Of a stretch of 64,000 nucleotides of DNA, positions 1 through 12,000 are shown piece by piece (position 1 is the first letter of the stretch; each line of letters begins with the position of its first letter). A model generated the notes under the pieces. It was given only the letters and a program-made list of their open reading frames with translations. It searched no databases and had not been told where the DNA came from. The DNA is from Pseudomonas mendocina (GTDB lineage Bacteria > Pseudomonadota > Gammaproteobacteria > Pseudomonadales > Pseudomonadaceae): the NCBI GenBank assembly GCA_037482215.1, contig CP148074.1:372001-436000 (forward strand), given 5' to 3'. The translations under genes were made by a program, and so were the position numbers.

Positions 1-1
1 G

Positions 2-3000
2 TCTGATAAAGGCAACTCCTCTCTGATTGGGGGGGAGGTCAATGTTAAGGCGCAGAGCGTGGCCGGCATGTCGGCGCTGGACGGCGTCTTTAAACAGGCG
101 GGTCTGACTGCTCTTAGTCATACCGGGTTGGATCTGGATGGCAGCGAAACCGCGGGCCAGATCAACGGCAAGATGGACACCGAAAAGAGTCTGTTCGATG
201 AGGATGGCGCCCCAAAAACACAAGGGACCGACGATCACCTACTCTTTAGTGGCCCTCTAGCTGGTGAAGCGGTGCTGGCGATCGCTGGTAATGTTGCGGC
301 TAGTTCCGGAAAAAACTCCGTGGGCGGGGCGGTCAGCATCGTCTATACCGGCAGTGACTACACTGCCAGTGTGGCCAACAGCACTGTGGATCTTACTGGC
401 GACCTCAATGTGAGCGCCGCTAACAGCACCACGGTGCTGTCTGCGGCTATTGGTGCGGCTGGTTCTAAAGAAAATGCTGTGTCCGGATCAAGCACGGCGG
501 TAATAGGCCGTGGCCGGATCAATGCCAACGTCGATATGACCGGCAAGACCCTCACTGCCAATAACCTAACGGTCACGGCGACCAAAGGCGGCGGTGCTTA
601 CTCGCTTGCCGGTAACATTGCGGTCGGCATGAATAATGCGGCAGTTGGTGGTGCCATCAGCATTAACGATATGGAGCAAACCGCTGCTGCCACTGTACAA
701 AACGGTACGTACAGCCTGCTGGGTGACGCGACTATCGCAGCTGCGATGCAAAGTAAGATCATGGCAGCGGCGTTGTCCGGTCAGGGGTCGGCGGATGGCT
801 CGGCTATCGGTGGTGCTCTCAGTTACACCAGAATTGACGACACTACCCGTGCGTTGCTGACCGGTGCGACGCTGACTGGGCGTGATCTTTTCATCAGCGC
901 CAGCCAGCCGGATTTGGGCGCAAGCATTAAATCGGTTGCCTTCAATATCTCCGCTGCAGGCGGTCAGGCGGGGGTAGGCGGTGCTGTAGCAGTCAACCTG
1001 CTTCTTGCTGAACGCAGCGCCCGCTTGACCAACAGCGATGTATCGCTGACCGGCTCGGCTAGCCTGAAGTCGTCTTTGGACGGCGAAATATGGGGTGTGG
1101 CGGTAGATGCTGCCGGCGGTAAAGATGTCGGTGCCGGTGGCTCCATCGTCGTCAACGTGATTGATGGTGAAGACGAGGTGTTGGTCGACAACAGCCGTCT
1201 GGTTTCCTCGGGCCCTACGACCACGCTTAGCCTTGATGCGGCCTCGGGCAATGGCCTGAAGATCGCTTCTCTTGCGGGTTCGGTAAAGGGCGGCGGTCAA
1301 GCGGCTGTCGGTGGTGCTATTTCGGTTAACCGTATTGGTGCTAACCGCACTGCGCTGATTCGAAACGCGCGCGAGATCAGTGGTTTCTCTAATACCACGC
1401 TCAACAGCGGCGCGAAGCAGGCTATTTACGCCATTGCAATTGCCGGTGGTGGCAGTGGCAAAGTGGCGGTGATGGGGTCTTCGACCAGCAACGTGCTGCA
1501 AGGCACCGAGCGCTCGGCCATTGAAAACAGTACGGTGAATGTGGGCGCGCTTAGCCTGTCCTCTGCGTTGGGCGACCGCACCATCTGGAGCCTGGCCGGT
1601 GCCTTCGCCGGTGGCGGCAAGGTGGCGGTGGGCGCCGCCAACACCAACAACATTATTCTGTCTAAGCGCCTGGCTGAGGTGATTGGCGGCGATCTGACAA
1701 TCGGTGGAGCGTTGACGCTCGCCAGTGGTGGATCCGCTAACATTCGTTCGGCGGCAGTGGCGGGTGGTGGTGGCGGTACGGCTGCAGTCGGCGGTTCGAT
1801 CGCGATCAACGTGGTCGATGGTGAAGAACGCGCTGAAATTAAAGGGGCTGTCGTTAAGGCAGGATCAGTCAGCGTCGACGTCACCCGTGGCAAAACCGAT
1901 ATCAAAACCCTTGCCGGTACTGGGCAGGGGGCTGGTACGGCAGGGGTTGGGGCGTCAATCGCGGTCAGCACCATTAATCAAAAACGTACTGCACGTATCG
2001 TCGACAGTACCCTGACGCTGGGTGCGGGCAACGCTACTGTTAAGGCCCATACCAACGGCAATATCCTCACACTGGCGGTGGCCGGCGTGGGCGGTGGCTC
2101 TGCTGGCGTAGCCGTCGCTAACACCAGCAATAACATTGCCGCCAAAACTACGGCTGAAGTGGTCAACAGCGGCGGTACGGCCGGCAAGCTGGAAATTCTG
2201 GCCAGTGATACTTCTGCTATACAAGCAGGCTCTGCCGGATTTGCCGGTGCGGGAACCGCAGCCGTCGGTGTGGGCACTGCGATCAATCGGGTAGACAGCG
2301 AGATCAAAGCCCGCCTGACTGGCAATCTCGCTTCGGGTTGGGCCCTGACTAATCTGCGCTTGGATGCCAACTCCGCAGCTAACATTATCGCTGGCTTTGC
2401 GGCCGGTGGTGGTGCTGGTGCTGCCGGAGTGGCGACCGTAGCGGCTACCAACATTATTCAGACTCTTACTGAGGCCTACATTGCTGGTGGTGCCAAGGTC
2501 GTTGCACAAAACAACATTGCGGTCAGCGCCCGTAACGTTGACAGTATCTTGGGCTCGGCAGCGGTCGGCTCCGGCGCAGGTACCGCAGCGGTCTCGGCGC
2601 TGGTCACAGTCAATGTGGTCGAGACCAATACCAAAGCCTATATAAGTGGTGCTGGGACACAGGTCAGCGCACTGGGCAAAAGCACAACTGACACGATGCT
2701 GGTGGACAGTGGCGAGCTGAACAATGCGCCGTCTGATAGCCACGAGTGGTTTAAGGCTGAGCAGTTCAACCCCTATCCAAATCTGTCGATTAAGCAACAC
2801 CACATCACCGGCTTGGCTGTACAAGCAAGCTCGATTCAGCAGGTTGGGCAGATCGTTCTGTCCGCCAGCGTGGCGGTAACGCCGCTGGCCAGTGCTGCCG
2901 TTTCAGGTGTGATTAACACGACCGTGTTGGGCGGAAGCACGCTGGGTTACATCGACGCGGCGCAGATCAACCAGGTTAGTGGCGCGGGGGCTGCACAGAA

Positions 3001-6000
3001 TGTACGCGTAGGCGCTAACAGCCACAGTTACACCGCGGGCTATTTGGGGGCAGTGGCTGCAGGGCCAACGGCGGCATCAGTCGCTGGCGCAGTGGATAAC
3101 GTCATCATCTCGCGTCAGACACAGGCGCGCCTCAATGACGTGACTCTAGCTAGTAAGGGCAAGACAGAAGTACTGGCCGGCTCCAATCAGTATGCGTCCA
3201 CGATCATTGCCAGCATTGCCGGTGGCATTGTTGCGCCGGGCGTTTCTTCAAGCGTAGTGATCCTGAAGGGTGACACTGACGCCCGCATTAGCGGCACGAG
3301 CCAGCTTGATGTGGGTTCACTTAAGGTAAGTGCTAATGCCAAGCAGAGCCTCGCTCCCAACGCAGTCAGCATTGGCGGTGGTGGGGTTGCAGTTGGTGGT
3401 GCTGTAGTCACCCTATACAACCAGAGCATTACCCGTGCCTGGATCGGGAAGATGCTCAGTGATGCGGCGGGCACCCGGATTAATATTTTCAGTGGCAACA
3501 CTGAGATCAGTGCCACTAACAGCACGGACATCTCCTTGAAAGTTGCCAGTGCCGGTGGCGGCGGTGTGGCCGTAGCCGGTTCGATTGGCGTCACTGTGGT
3601 TGAAACAACCACTGAAGCGGGTGCAAGCCAAGTCAACTTTGGTAGTGAGGCCCGCAAACTGGGTAACCTGACCATTACGGCTAAGGACACCCTCAAGGTT
3701 CGCAATAACGTTGGCTCGGCCGCCGTGGGCAGCAGTAGTTACGGTGCCAGCGCCAACGTGCTGGTGGCCAACAGCGGCACCCGCGCTCTATTCGACCGCT
3801 CTGCGCTGCATGGTAGTCAGTTCAACCTGAAAGCGTTGCGCGAAGGAGATGTTGTTCTCAATACCGTTACCGGTTCCGTGGGGATGAGCAGCGGACTAGG
3901 CGGTAGTCTGGGCCTTCTGTTGCTGGGTTCCGGCGCCGCCAGCGTGAGTGCTGGTGGTCAAAGCTACAATGCGTTGGATGAGCTGAACAAAGGTGGTAAT
4001 GGCTCTCTGAGTCAGTCTGATAAGTTGGCGGGTGCCGGGAAAACAGGTGATCTGACTTACGACGACTATCAGTGGAACGAAACCACTCAACAGTACGAAC
4101 TGGTCAGCAAAACTGACAAATCGACTCAAGACCGTGTAAACGGTGACAGCAATAAAGCCAGCTTGGGCGATCGTTTATCGGCTAGCAGCACTCGCAAGCA
4201 CGAGACCCTGGCTAAGGTCAGTGGCAGCACCATCGATACCAGCGGCGCTAGTACCATTGTCGCAGAGGACAAACTCTACAGCCGCAACCTGACGGGTGCT
4301 GCCGTGGGCGGTGGATCTGCTGTGGGTGGTGCATTCGGCCTGACACTGTCTAATGCACGGGTTAATGCGGAACTGTCAGGTGGTTCGCTCAAGGCGGCTT
4401 CGCTGGATATCTCCGCGAAGTCGGGCAATCTCAACAGCAGCCCTGCTGTTGAAGTGCACAGCCTCAGCGGTACGGCGGGTTTCTCGGCTGCACTGGGTGC
4501 ATCTGTGGGCGCTGCTGTCCTGAATAATCAAATCAACGTTGCACTTAACGGTGCGGTGACGACCACGGGCTTGCTCAAAGCGCTGGCCGAAGACAAACAG
4601 TCAATCAAGGTTCAGGCTCTGGGGGCAGCCGCAGGTCTTGGGGCAGGTGCCGGGCTGGTGCTGGGTGTCGCAGCGCATGACAGCGTAGTTAAGACCAGTG
4701 TTGGGGCCGGCACTCAGCTTAAATCAGGCGGTAATCTGCAGCTGGATGCCACCTCGCAGGGCCCGGTTGAGCTGATAGGGCGTGGTGCAGCAGGTGGCCT
4801 GGGCGCCGGTGTGAATGCCAGCATTTTGCTCGCCCGTGATAAGAGCACTGCCATTATCGACGTTGGCCAAAATGCGGTACTCAACGCGGCAAATGCATTG
4901 AGCCTGACGGCTACAGCCAGTCCGAAAGTGAAGGCCAGCAGCTTGGGTATTGCTTTGGGCGGCTATTTGTCAGCGGGTGCAACGGTAGCGGATGCGTTGG
5001 CTAAAGCCACGGCAAAAGTCAGCCTAGGTAGCGCTGCGGTGTTGACTGCCAAGAGCGCTGACATCTTTGCCCATGTTGGGCGTCAAGATGGCGCGAGCAG
5101 TGCATTGGTTGATGCGCTGGGGGTCTCCGGTGGTATTGGTATTTCCGCCAATGCGGTGGTTGCCCGTGCGGTTAACGAAAGCAGCAGCCTGGTTGAAAGC
5201 ACCAACACCACCCGTTTTGTCGGCACCGGTGGTGATTGGGCGTTGCGCGCTGCCAGTGAAGTGCATCAGCGTGCGAAAACCACAGGGTATGCTGGCGGCC
5301 TGCTGACTGTGGGGGCTCACGTTGCTGAAGCCCTGTCCACCACCACCACTCAGGCTCTGATCAATGGTGTGTTTGATGGCAACATTAAACTCCTGAACGT
5401 TTCAGCTACCTCCACGGTGGATAACGAAGCGCGTTCTCAGTCAGGTCAGGGCGGCCTGGTCAGCGGGGCGGCGTCGATTGCCAATACCCGTGATGACGGT
5501 ACAACCCGCGCGCAACTTTTTGCAGTCGGTGCCGGCAGCGACACCATCGCCCGTTTTGCCGGCGTTGATCTCAGCGCTCTGCACACCTCTAACTTCAATG
5601 CCTTTGTTGACAGCATCAACGCCTCGCTTATTGGGGCCAGTGGTGCTCATGCTAAGAATAAAGTCACCCTGACCACCGAGAGCCTGTTGCTGGCTAACTC
5701 GAAGATTCTGACTGAGGCATATGAGCAGAGTGCGACGAGTAAAGTAGTTAAAGCAGCGAGTACTGATTACAACGTTAAATCGGGCTCCGGTGGTGTGCTG
5801 AATGCGGCAGCTGCTTTGAGCGAGTCAACGATCAGCATGAATACACTGAGCCGTGTAGGTAGCGGCGCGATTGTGGACCTGTCTGGGGACTTCCGTGAGC
5901 CACAGCACCTTAAAGTTTCGGCTTTCAATGACGTATTCGCCCGTGACCGCGTTAAGCTCGACAGCGGCGGTGCTATTGCCATTGCTAAAGCGGACTCCAA

Positions 6001-9000
6001 GGTCGATGTCACCCGCGCCAGCGCAGTTGTGGATATCGAGACTAATGCGCAGTTAGAGAGCATTGGTGACATCATTATCAGCGCCAGCGGCAAATACGAT
6101 ATTGACACCCACAGTGCAGGGAAAACCTGGGGGCTGGCCGGTGCAGCCATGGGCCAGACGCTGGCACGTGTGGTGGCCAACTATGATGTCAACGTTAAAG
6201 CCGGCAGCACTCTGCTGGGCTATGGCGATGTAAAACTGTATGCCGGCCAGGATTTGGCTGGTGGCTCGAACCAGGCAAGACTGGTAGCGATCACTGACTT
6301 GTGGAACAACACTGCCTTCCCGGTCACTAATGATCCGGGCGCGGATGCCCGCTATCAACGTAACGCGCAGATTACGGTGGCCGCCGGTGCTAACGTCAAC
6401 AGCGTGGGGGACGTGTATGTTCACGCGGATAAGGGTTACGGCAATCTGACTGGTAAAGGTGTGGCCAAAGACCTTTACACCGAAGCGTTGAATGCTGTTG
6501 GCCTGGCGGTGGAGCGCACAGGTGGCTCCAGCGTTAACGTTCACACGGCAGTCGCTACGCTCAATGGCAACATCAATTCCGGTTATTTGAATAACCGCTT
6601 TGTGACCATCAATGGCCTGACCTATTGGGTCAACGGTCAGGAAAAGACTCTGCAAGAGCTGGCTCAGTTGAACCTGAGCAAAACTGACAAGCTTGTAGTA
6701 CGGCCGAGTGTCACCACCAGTGATGACAAAATCACCTATCGCCTGACCGAGGGTACTTACTCACAGTTCATCACTGCACGTATTGAGCAGATCAACAAGA
6801 ACCTGACCAACTATGGCATTTCTCCCATCGAGAAAACGGCCATGGAAGCCGAGCGCAATCTGTTGCAGGTGACGTTGAATCGGCTGTATCAGGAAATGGG
6901 CGGAAATGGCACAGGCTCTATAGCGAAAGACCACAAAATCTACATCTTCCAGCTCGATCAATTACTGGCCAAGCCCGGTAATGTAAGGGTTGTGGCTGAT
7001 TCCCTGGTAGGCAGTGGCAAGCTCCGCGCGCCTGGCGATGCCTCTATCAAAGTGGTCAACAACAGTTCGGCGTTCCTTGATATCCGCGGTCTGGAGATTC
7101 CCTACCACGAAGGCGGGCAGCTGCTGTTTAACAACACCGCGATGACCAGCCTTGCTCAAATCAATGCGGCTAACCGTCAGACTGGGGCAGCGTTTAACCT
7201 GCAGTTATCCGCCAGTTCTGCGGAGCCTGTGATTAGTGTGATCAACACCTATAACCCTGCAACAGGGGTGGTGGGTGCTGATGGTATGCGCGCACCGGCA
7301 CCGGATATCTACATCAACGGCAGGCTGTTCAACCAGCGCGGGCTGGTGAGTGTCACGGCGGCCTACGGCAGCATCTATTCCAACGCAGATATACGTGGCA
7401 AAACGGTCGAAATCAGCTCTGGTCGGGATTTTGTGCTGAACTCCGATTCGCCGTTCTACCATGTTGGCGGGGATCCGGCGGGTAGCACCGGTACTACGTT
7501 GAGCCAACCCACTAAGTCCACTGTGGCGGCTAATAACGTTGTGATTAGCGCCCAGCATCTGAATATCAACGGCACAATCCAGAGTGGCGCTGCCAGTTGG
7601 AAAACCACGATAGGCACGGATCTCGCGGCCCGGATCGACCAAGGTCGCAAGACATATAAGGCCACCGGCAAGCGCTACCTGCAGCTGGTGAGCAGTGACG
7701 TGCGAAACGGCATCCTCGGTTACAGCTATGACTACCTGACTGAAAGTCTGGTTATGGACAGTGTTGAGGTGGCTGGCGGCTACATGGAGCTCAGCGGCCA
7801 CATCATGAGCACTGGCAACGGCCAGCTTAAAGTGCTGGATGGTTTCTCTCAGGTAGAGATTGTCAATAACAGCGGCTACAAGCTGAACCTCAATACCCTT
7901 GACCTGGGCATGAAAACCCACGGCACCTTGCGTCTGAACGATGTCCGCACGGTCAGCGGCAAGCAGGTGGTTTGGTCGACCGTCTACACCCGTGACTTTG
8001 ATGCTGGCCGCAATAGCTATGTGGTGAACATGCGTCAAGGCTACAGCCAGGATATCGATACCGCCGCAAAAACCTACGTTACGACTGGCCGCGATACCAC
8101 CTTCAACCCGGTTGCTGGGCGTGGCTACGTATGGCTGACTGGCCAGAAGCAAACCACCACGACTGTCGAAACCTGGTACAAAGATAAGGTCTGGGGCTTG
8201 TTCCCTAGTGGTGATGGCACGCTGTGGTCTCGTGACGTCTACACGGACCCGGTTAAGGTGCCGATTGACGGTGCTGATTACATGTCCAGCGGTTATTGGG
8301 GTACTCCGGGTCAGATTGCCGAGACCAGTACGACCTACAATGACGGTACGCCTAATGTGGAAACCAGCACCTGGACCACCTGTGAGGCATGGTTCCTGTG
8401 GTGCCACGAGAAGCGCAGCTGGCTGGAAGAAACCACTGTGCAGGGTGAGCGGATTATCAATCGCCACGAGGTGCGTGCTGACAGGCCGATCAATATCAGC
8501 TTTATCGGCAGTGACACAGGCCTAGTCAATGTTACGTCCAACACTGAGGTCACCCTGCTGGGCTCCATTCTGAACCCAACAGGTACCGTTAATATCACCA
8601 GCGGCGGCAGTCTGTTGCAGAACGCTGATCACTTGGTGATTTCGGCCAAGGATTTGAATCTTAAGGCTGCTACCGGCATTGGAAGCGATGGCAAGGCCGT
8701 GAGTGTACAAGTGGGCAATAACCTGTCCGCTAGCACCACCGTGGGTGATTTGAACCTTTCGGCTATCGGTAACGTGAATCTGGCGAAACTGGAGTCCGGG
8801 CGCGGCAATATCAGCCTGAGTGCGCTGGGTAATATCACTGCTGCCAACGGAACAACTGTCAAGGGTTACTCGATCAACCTGCAATCCGCTTACGGCAGCA
8901 TTGGCGCCAGCAACAAACTGCTGAATATCGACAGCGGTTATGCCAGCGGTGCTATGTCTGGCGTGGCTGCCCTGACTGCTGGCGCTTCCGGCGGCATCTT

Positions 9001-12000
9001 CCTCAATGAAACCAGCGGTGATCTGGCGGTTAACCGCGTTATCGCCGGTGGCGATATCCACCTGAAAGTGGCTGCCGGTGATCTGATTGATGCCAACTCG
9101 ACCCTGACTTACGACACCCGCACGCTGGAGCAACTGCAGGCGCTGTGGAGTGACATGGCATTGACCGGTACGGCTGCTGAGGCGGCTTTGGCCGAACAGA
9201 AACAAATCCTGATTGATGCCGGCCAGCGCAGCTACGAGCGTTACTGGCAGATGCGTACCGGCGCCAATGGTTTGGTTCAGGTCTTTGATGAAAGTCAGGC
9301 CCTGCTCTCAGCCTCACAGATTGCCCAGCTTAAGGAGATGGGTTGGACTGATGCGCAGGTTGATCAGGAGCAGTTGCGTCGCGCAGCTGAATACAATGCG
9401 TTGCACGACCGCTTCGGCATGGGTACAGGCTATGACGCAAGCTTTAAGTACCAGCTCAGCGCAACGGAATCCGCCATGCTGGAAAGTACAGCCAGCTGGA
9501 CACCGGAGCAGTTGCAGTTCTCGATCTCTTCTGCCCTGCTCAACCGTGGCACCAACACTCAGGTCAAGGTTGAAGAGCTCAATATCGAAGGTAACAACGT
9601 TACCCTCGAAGCCAACCGTATCGGTCGGGTTCTGGATGCAGATGTGCTGGTCGATCTGAGTGTCGGTATTGAGAATCTGACCACCGCACAATTGGCAGCG
9701 CTGGCGGCGGCTGAACATGATGATGTGTACTTTGATGATCCGAATGACAAGACCAAACTGCGTATTGTTCAGCGTGACGACATCAACTTGGCGGCAAGGG
9801 GCAACCTCTCGGTTACTGCGGTTGGTGACGTGTTCCTCGGTGGTGAGCGCGACCTGAACCTGTACAACGTGAAGGGCGACACCATTCACATTAAAACCAA
9901 CGGCAGCATCGAAAGCGCCAACGGCCAGAATATTGTGCTTAAAGGCAACGATGTGTTGCTGGAGGCTTCTTCTGGCGCAATTGGCGGCAAGGGCTCGCTT
10001 AACATTGAGGTGAAAGGTGACCTGACAGCTCGTGCTCAGACCCTTAACCTGACTGCGCACGGTGATCTGAACATCCAGCGCCTAATTGGTCTTAACGGGC
10101 TTAACCTGAAGGTCGTGGGCGGTAACTTGTACTCTTCTAGCCAGATGGGTGAAAACCTGCTGGGTGGCAACATCAATCTGACGGTCAGTGGCAACGTTGG
10201 AACGTTCACTGATCGCGTCCAACTGGGCACCTCTGGTCTGGGGCAGCAGATTGTTCTGGATATCGATGGCAATGCTTATCTGGGCGGTTTGCAAGGTGCA
10301 GCCAGTGCTGCCGGTACACTCAACTTTGGCGCGGTTTCGGTCGATGGTCTGCTCGATATCGCCCAGACTCGCGACCTGCTGCAATACGCCAACTGGTCGT
10401 TGGGCAGCCTAGCGCTGGCGCTGAGCAACCAGTGGACGATGGCTTCTGGCACTAACCTGACAACTGCCAATGGTATTTTTGCTCGTGTAGCTGACACAGC
10501 CACACTGGGCAATGTGTTTGCTAATAACACCTCAGGCAATATTGATATTCAGGCCCGGCTGTTGAGTGCCAATGCGGCTGGCCAAAGCTGGAAAGCGGGC
10601 AACCTCCTGACCCTGCTTAGCCATGGTGATATCGGTAGTCAAACATGGAAGGTCGGGGTTGCTGGGCGCGAAGTGGACATCACCAGTAGCCAGGGTGCGC
10701 TGTACCTTATGTTGCTCAATGGCACCCTGGGCGGGTCTCTAACCAGTGCACTTGGACAATTCCTGACCAGCGCCGGAAATGTAGCCCTAGACTCAGTTAC
10801 CAGCCGTACCGATAAAGTTGAGCTGGATGGTAGTGGCAACGTCAGTATTGACACACTCAGTGCCCAGCTTGACCTTGATCTGTCTGGTGCCAACTTAGCG
10901 TTGGGCACAGCCAATACCGCGCAGGGCGATGTCCTGGTTGATGTCAGTGGGGCGTTCAGTGCGGATGAACTGCACAGCGCTACCAAGCGCGTGCAGGTTA
11001 AAGCCGGTGGTGCTCAGTTGGGCAACGTCAGCGCTGCGACCACGCTGAATATTCATACCACTGCAAATGCTCTGCGCATCGGCACTGGCATCAGTGGCGG
11101 CAATATGGAGCTGACCACCGCAGCTGGCTCGCTGGCTAATATCCACTTTGGCCCACTGGCTAACCCGAGCACGCCAAATGTGCTGGTGCCGACACACCTG
11201 AGTTCCGGCGCTAACCTGCTGATTCGTGCGGACGGCGATGTGCTAGGCGGTAACGCCGAGGCCAATGGGCTGCTGGAAATCTTTGGCCGTAATGTGACCT
11301 TCGGGCGGGTTCAGAGCTGGCTGGGTGATGTATTCCTACAAGCCACCGGCAATGCTCAGCAAGGCCACGGCAACATCACCGGTCTTAAAGTGGATGCTGA
11401 TGGTTCCGTGAGCATCATCGGAGACGGCACGCTAACCATCGATAACGTTGAGTTTGGTGGCACATATACATTGCGTGCGGGCAATGACCTAAACGTGGGG
11501 CTTGGTGGTGACCTCAATATCACTGGTATTGCTGAGGCTGGCCGTGATCTAACGTTCAACGTGGGGGGGATGGTTGACCTGCAAGGCATCCAGGCCGGTC
11601 GCAATGTCGTGGTCAACTCTGGTGCCGGGGTGAATCTCACCGAGGGTGTACAGGCCGGCGGTGCGGTAAGCATCAACGCACGCAACGGCAACATCACCAT
11701 CGGAACTGGCATCAACTCTACCGGGAGCTTCCGCGGTAACTCGGTTAATAGTGATGTGCAGCTTACCGCTACGGGTGACATCCGTGTGCCGACGATCACC
11801 ACCGCTAATGGTCAGATCAGCGCTAACGGTCAGAACCTGAGTCTGGATGATCTGTCCGCCAGCGCTAATGTTGGCTTGCAGGCAGCGGGTCTGATCCGCG
11901 TCGGCACCAGCCGCAGCGGTGGCGATCAGAGCTGGCAGGCGGCACAGGACATTAACCTGACTCAACTGCAGGCAGGCGGTACGGTAAGCCTTACTGCCCG

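Noticed and set aside
250..5800. Possible CRISPR or short-repeat array in the first kilobases
   Set aside because: The repeats are degenerate, in frame, about 160 bp apart and encode beta-helix motifs; there are no identical repeats with unique spacers and no cas genes.
7205..8467. Long antisense frame within the giant adhesin
   Set aside because: The repetitive, codon-biased adhesin sequence leaves the complement open. There is no ribosome site, no family pattern and no promoter.
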